Positions 62,389 through 64,000 of a stretch of 64,000 nucleotides of DNA are shown here, one piece after another. Position 1 is the stretch's first letter. Each line of letters opens with the position of its first letter. Below the pieces are notes generated by a model. The model was not told where the DNA came from. It did not search any database and was given only the letters and a program-made list of their open reading frames with translations. The position numbers and the translations under genes are program-made. This DNA is from BOG-224 sp963783505 (GTDB lineage Bacteria; Acidobacteriota; Terriglobia; Bryobacterales; Bryobacteraceae): positions 186,001 through 250,000 of the forward strand of contig CAWAOP010000056.1 in assembly GCA_963783505.1 (NCBI GenBank), given 5' to 3'.

Positions 62389-63153
62389 TCAGGCAATTCC
62401 CAGCGCCCAGTTGCCTTTTTCACGGAACATAGGTGAGAGCGGCAGCGCTTCCTGCACCAGCGGAATCTCCTGCCGCTCAAACCCGCTCGCCAACAGGACT
62501 CCACCGGGCTTTCGCGCGCGTAAGAGCGCTGGGGCCAACTGGATGATTGCCTCCGGGCTTATGTTCGCCACGACGATATCCGCCGCTCCCGCCGCCACGG
62601 CGTCCACCGATCCCACAAATCGATGCGCCGCGGGAGCCATGCCAGCGGCAAGCTCGACGGCCTCGGCGTCTATGTCGCACGCGTAGACCCTTCGCGCGCC
62701 CAGCAATTCCGCCGCGCGCGCCAGAATGCCGGAGCCCGTCCCCACGTCAAGCACCGTCATACCGGGCTTGACAAATTCCTCCAGCCCCTCCAGGCACAAT
62801 TGCGTGGTTTCATGAACGCCGGTGCCGAAGGCCAGGCCAGGATTGACGACGATGCGAAAGCGGCCTTCGGGCGCGGGGTCGGCGCGCCATGGGGGCGCGA
62901 GGTAGAAGCGCTTTCCCGCTTCGATAGGCGGAAAGAGATCGCGCGCGTGGGCGGCCCAATCGCGCAGTTCCTCGACGCGCATCCGCGAGCCGGGATACAG
63001 CGCGAGTAAGGCTACCCGGTCGGAACTCTCCTCGAAGAACGCGCGAACGCGGCGCGGGTCCAGTTCTACAATGCCCGCGGTTCCGTGCTCCCACAACTCG
63101 GCCACCAGCAGATCGCGCTCTTCGGCGCCGCACTCGATCTCAAGAGAGAACAT
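62389..63153 (-). CDS. prmA: Ribosomal protein L11 methyltransferase
   Basis: 254 residues; trimethylates L11. N-terminal substrate-binding domain, then the SAM domain: FGTGVHETTQLCLEGLEEF, VLDVGTGSGILARAAELLGA, ACDIDAEAVELA and IVVANISPEAIIQLAPALL. NPGLAFGTGVHETT is the PrmA hallmark (usually GTGxHxTT). Convergent with the DUF2283 gene. Confidence 0.93.
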   Translation of the reverse strand: MFSLEIECGAEERDLLVAELWEHGTAGIVELDPRRVRAFFEESSDRVALLALYPGSRMRVEELRDWAAHARDLFPPIEAGKRFYLAPPWRADPAPEGRFRIVVNPGLAFGTGVHETTQLCLEGLEEFVKPGMTVLDVGTGSGILARAAELLGARRVYACDIDAEAVELAAGMAPAAHRFVGSVDAVAAGAADIVVANISPEAIIQLAPALLRARKPGGVLLASGFERQEIPLVQEALPLSPMFREKGNWALGIA

Positions 63154-63185
63154 AACCCCGCGAGCCTGTTATCGTGGAATCGAAT

Positions 63186-64000
63186 ATGGTGAAGCTACAA
63201 GGTATTTTCCCACCGATCGCGACGCCGTTTGACCACAACGGCGAAATTTACGAGATCAAAGCGCGGCACAACATCGAAAAGTGGAACCTGACCTCGCTCG
63301 GCGGCTATGTGGTGATGGGCTCGACGGGCGAAAGCGTCATGCTCACCACCGACGAAAAAGTCCGGATGTGGGAACTGGCGGCGAAATACGCCGCGCCCGA
63401 AAAGCTCCTCATCGCCGGGAGCGGCGTCGAGAGCGTGCGCGAAACCGTCGCCCTTACCAATACGGCGGCCGGGATGGGCTACAAGGTCGCCATGGTGCGG
63501 ACGCCGCACTACTACAAGAACGCGTGCCTGCGGCCCGAGACCCAGATGTTGTTCTACCGCGCGGTGGCGGACCAGGCGAAGATACCGCTCATCATCTACA
63601 ACTGGCCGCAGACCACGGGCGTGGATATCGCGGCGGAAGCCGTGGCGGCGCTTTCCGAGCATCCGAACGTGATCGGCATCAAGGAAAGCTCGGGCAGCCT
63701 GGAAAAGGTGATGCAGACGATCCGCACGGTGAAGCACGGCTTTCAGGTGCTGGTCGGCTCGGCGCCCACATTGTGGCCATCGCTTCGAGTGGGCGCTTCG
63801 GGTGCGGTACTGGCCTACGCCAATGCGGCGCCGTATTCCTGCATCGCCATCTGGGAAGCGCACCTGCGGCGCGAGGAGGAAGCCGGGCTCGACTGGCAGA
63901 ACCGCATCGGCGACGCGGCGCGCCTGGTAACCGTGAAATACGGAATCCCCGGCCTGAAATACGCGATGGATTTGAACGGCTACTACGGCGGCCCTCCGCG
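63186..64000 (+). CDS. DapA-family (dihydrodipicolinate synthase-like) aldolase, 3' end outside window
   Basis: The first 271 residues of a DHDPS/N-acetylneuraminate-lyase-type TIM barrel; the frame runs to the window edge without a stop. FPPIATPFDHNGEIYEIKA, VVMGSTGESVMLTTDEKVRM, the tyrosine of LIIYNWPQTTG and the Schiff-base lysine of VIGIKESSGSLEKVM are visible. Divergent from prmA with a 32-base gap. It may be DapA (lysine and cell-wall precursor synthesis) or a sugar-acid aldolase; the substrate-specific carboxylate-binding residue cannot be judged with certainty. Confidence 0.85.
   Translation, partial: MVKLQGIFPPIATPFDHNGEIYEIKARHNIEKWNLTSLGGYVVMGSTGESVMLTTDEKVRMWELAAKYAAPEKLLIAGSGVESVRETVALTNTAAGMGYKVAMVRTPHYYKNACLRPETQMLFYRAVADQAKIPLIIYNWPQTTGVDIAAEAVAALSEHPNVIGIKESSGSLEKVMQTIRTVKHGFQVLVGSAPTLWPSLRVGASGAVLAYANAAPYSCIAIWEAHLRREEEAGLDWQNRIGDAARLVTVKYGIPGLKYAMDLNGYYGGPP

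Noticed and set aside
1..64000. tRNA or rRNA genes
   Set aside because: No cloverleaf with a TTCGANTC-type T arm and no rRNA core sequence was found on either strand by eye.

Overview
The window looks like a chromosomal segment of a GC-rich Acidobacteriota bacterium, probably of the Solibacter/Bryobacter group. This is inferred from gene content: a hopanoid operon headed by ispH, an Oar-type TonB receptor with an N-terminal carboxypeptidase-like domain behind an ECF sigma/anti-sigma pair, bactofilin, PEP-CTERM and DNRLRE surface proteins, several small toxin-antitoxin modules and many palindromic intergenic repeats. I saw no rRNA, tRNA, CRISPR array, intact insertion sequence or phage. Genes run off both ends.

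Layout. 1-2.5 kb: miscellaneous genes (cysteine-rich, DUF6544, a small membrane protein, a PGG-repeat secreted protein). 2.6-8.7 kb, minus strand: an RND efflux operon (tolC-like, membrane fusion protein, RND pump, DUF2892). 8.9-18.7 kb, plus strand: isoprenoid/hopanoid operon ispH-shc-hpnH-hpnA-hpnG, two zinc-dependent dehydrogenases, hpnC-hpnD; hpnE is absent. 18.9-23.1 kb: two toxin-antitoxin pairs around an amidase-like/NamZ fusion. 23.4-27.8 kb, minus: argD, lolC/E-type permease, lysS. 27.9-36.5 kb: glycosyltransferase, methyltransferase, bactofilin, hpt, then the housekeeping block rsfS-rlmH-accD-folC-plsC with rpsT convergent. 36.7-42 kb: ECF sigma, anti-sigma, TonB receptor. 42.4-46.1 kb: two metallophosphoesterases and RNase J. 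46.2-49.6 kb: a Doc pair and a wrecked type III restriction-modification locus. 50.4-58.4 kb: secreted enzymes, two of which look catalytically dead, and surface proteins. 58.5-64 kb: DUF721-gatC-gatA, Mn-type superoxide dismutase, a DUF4258/DUF2283 pair, prmA and a partial DapA-family gene.

Three patterns stand out. (1) Five otherwise normal genes, and perhaps a sixth, are each broken by a single-base indel (fusion protein-RND junction, rsfS, glycosyltransferase, TonB receptor, DNRLRE protein, possibly the anti-sigma factor); this is either assembly error or real decay. (2) The intergenic DNA carries structured repeats: a four-hairpin element present four times whose stems covary between copies, a family of degenerate 7-nt tandem repeats often in inverted pairs, and a 96-bp palindrome that supplies the start codon of hpnC. 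(3) Two dehydrogenases inside the hopanoid operon are candidates for a side-chain step whose enzyme is not firmly assigned.

All calls come from reading the sequence; no database search was run.
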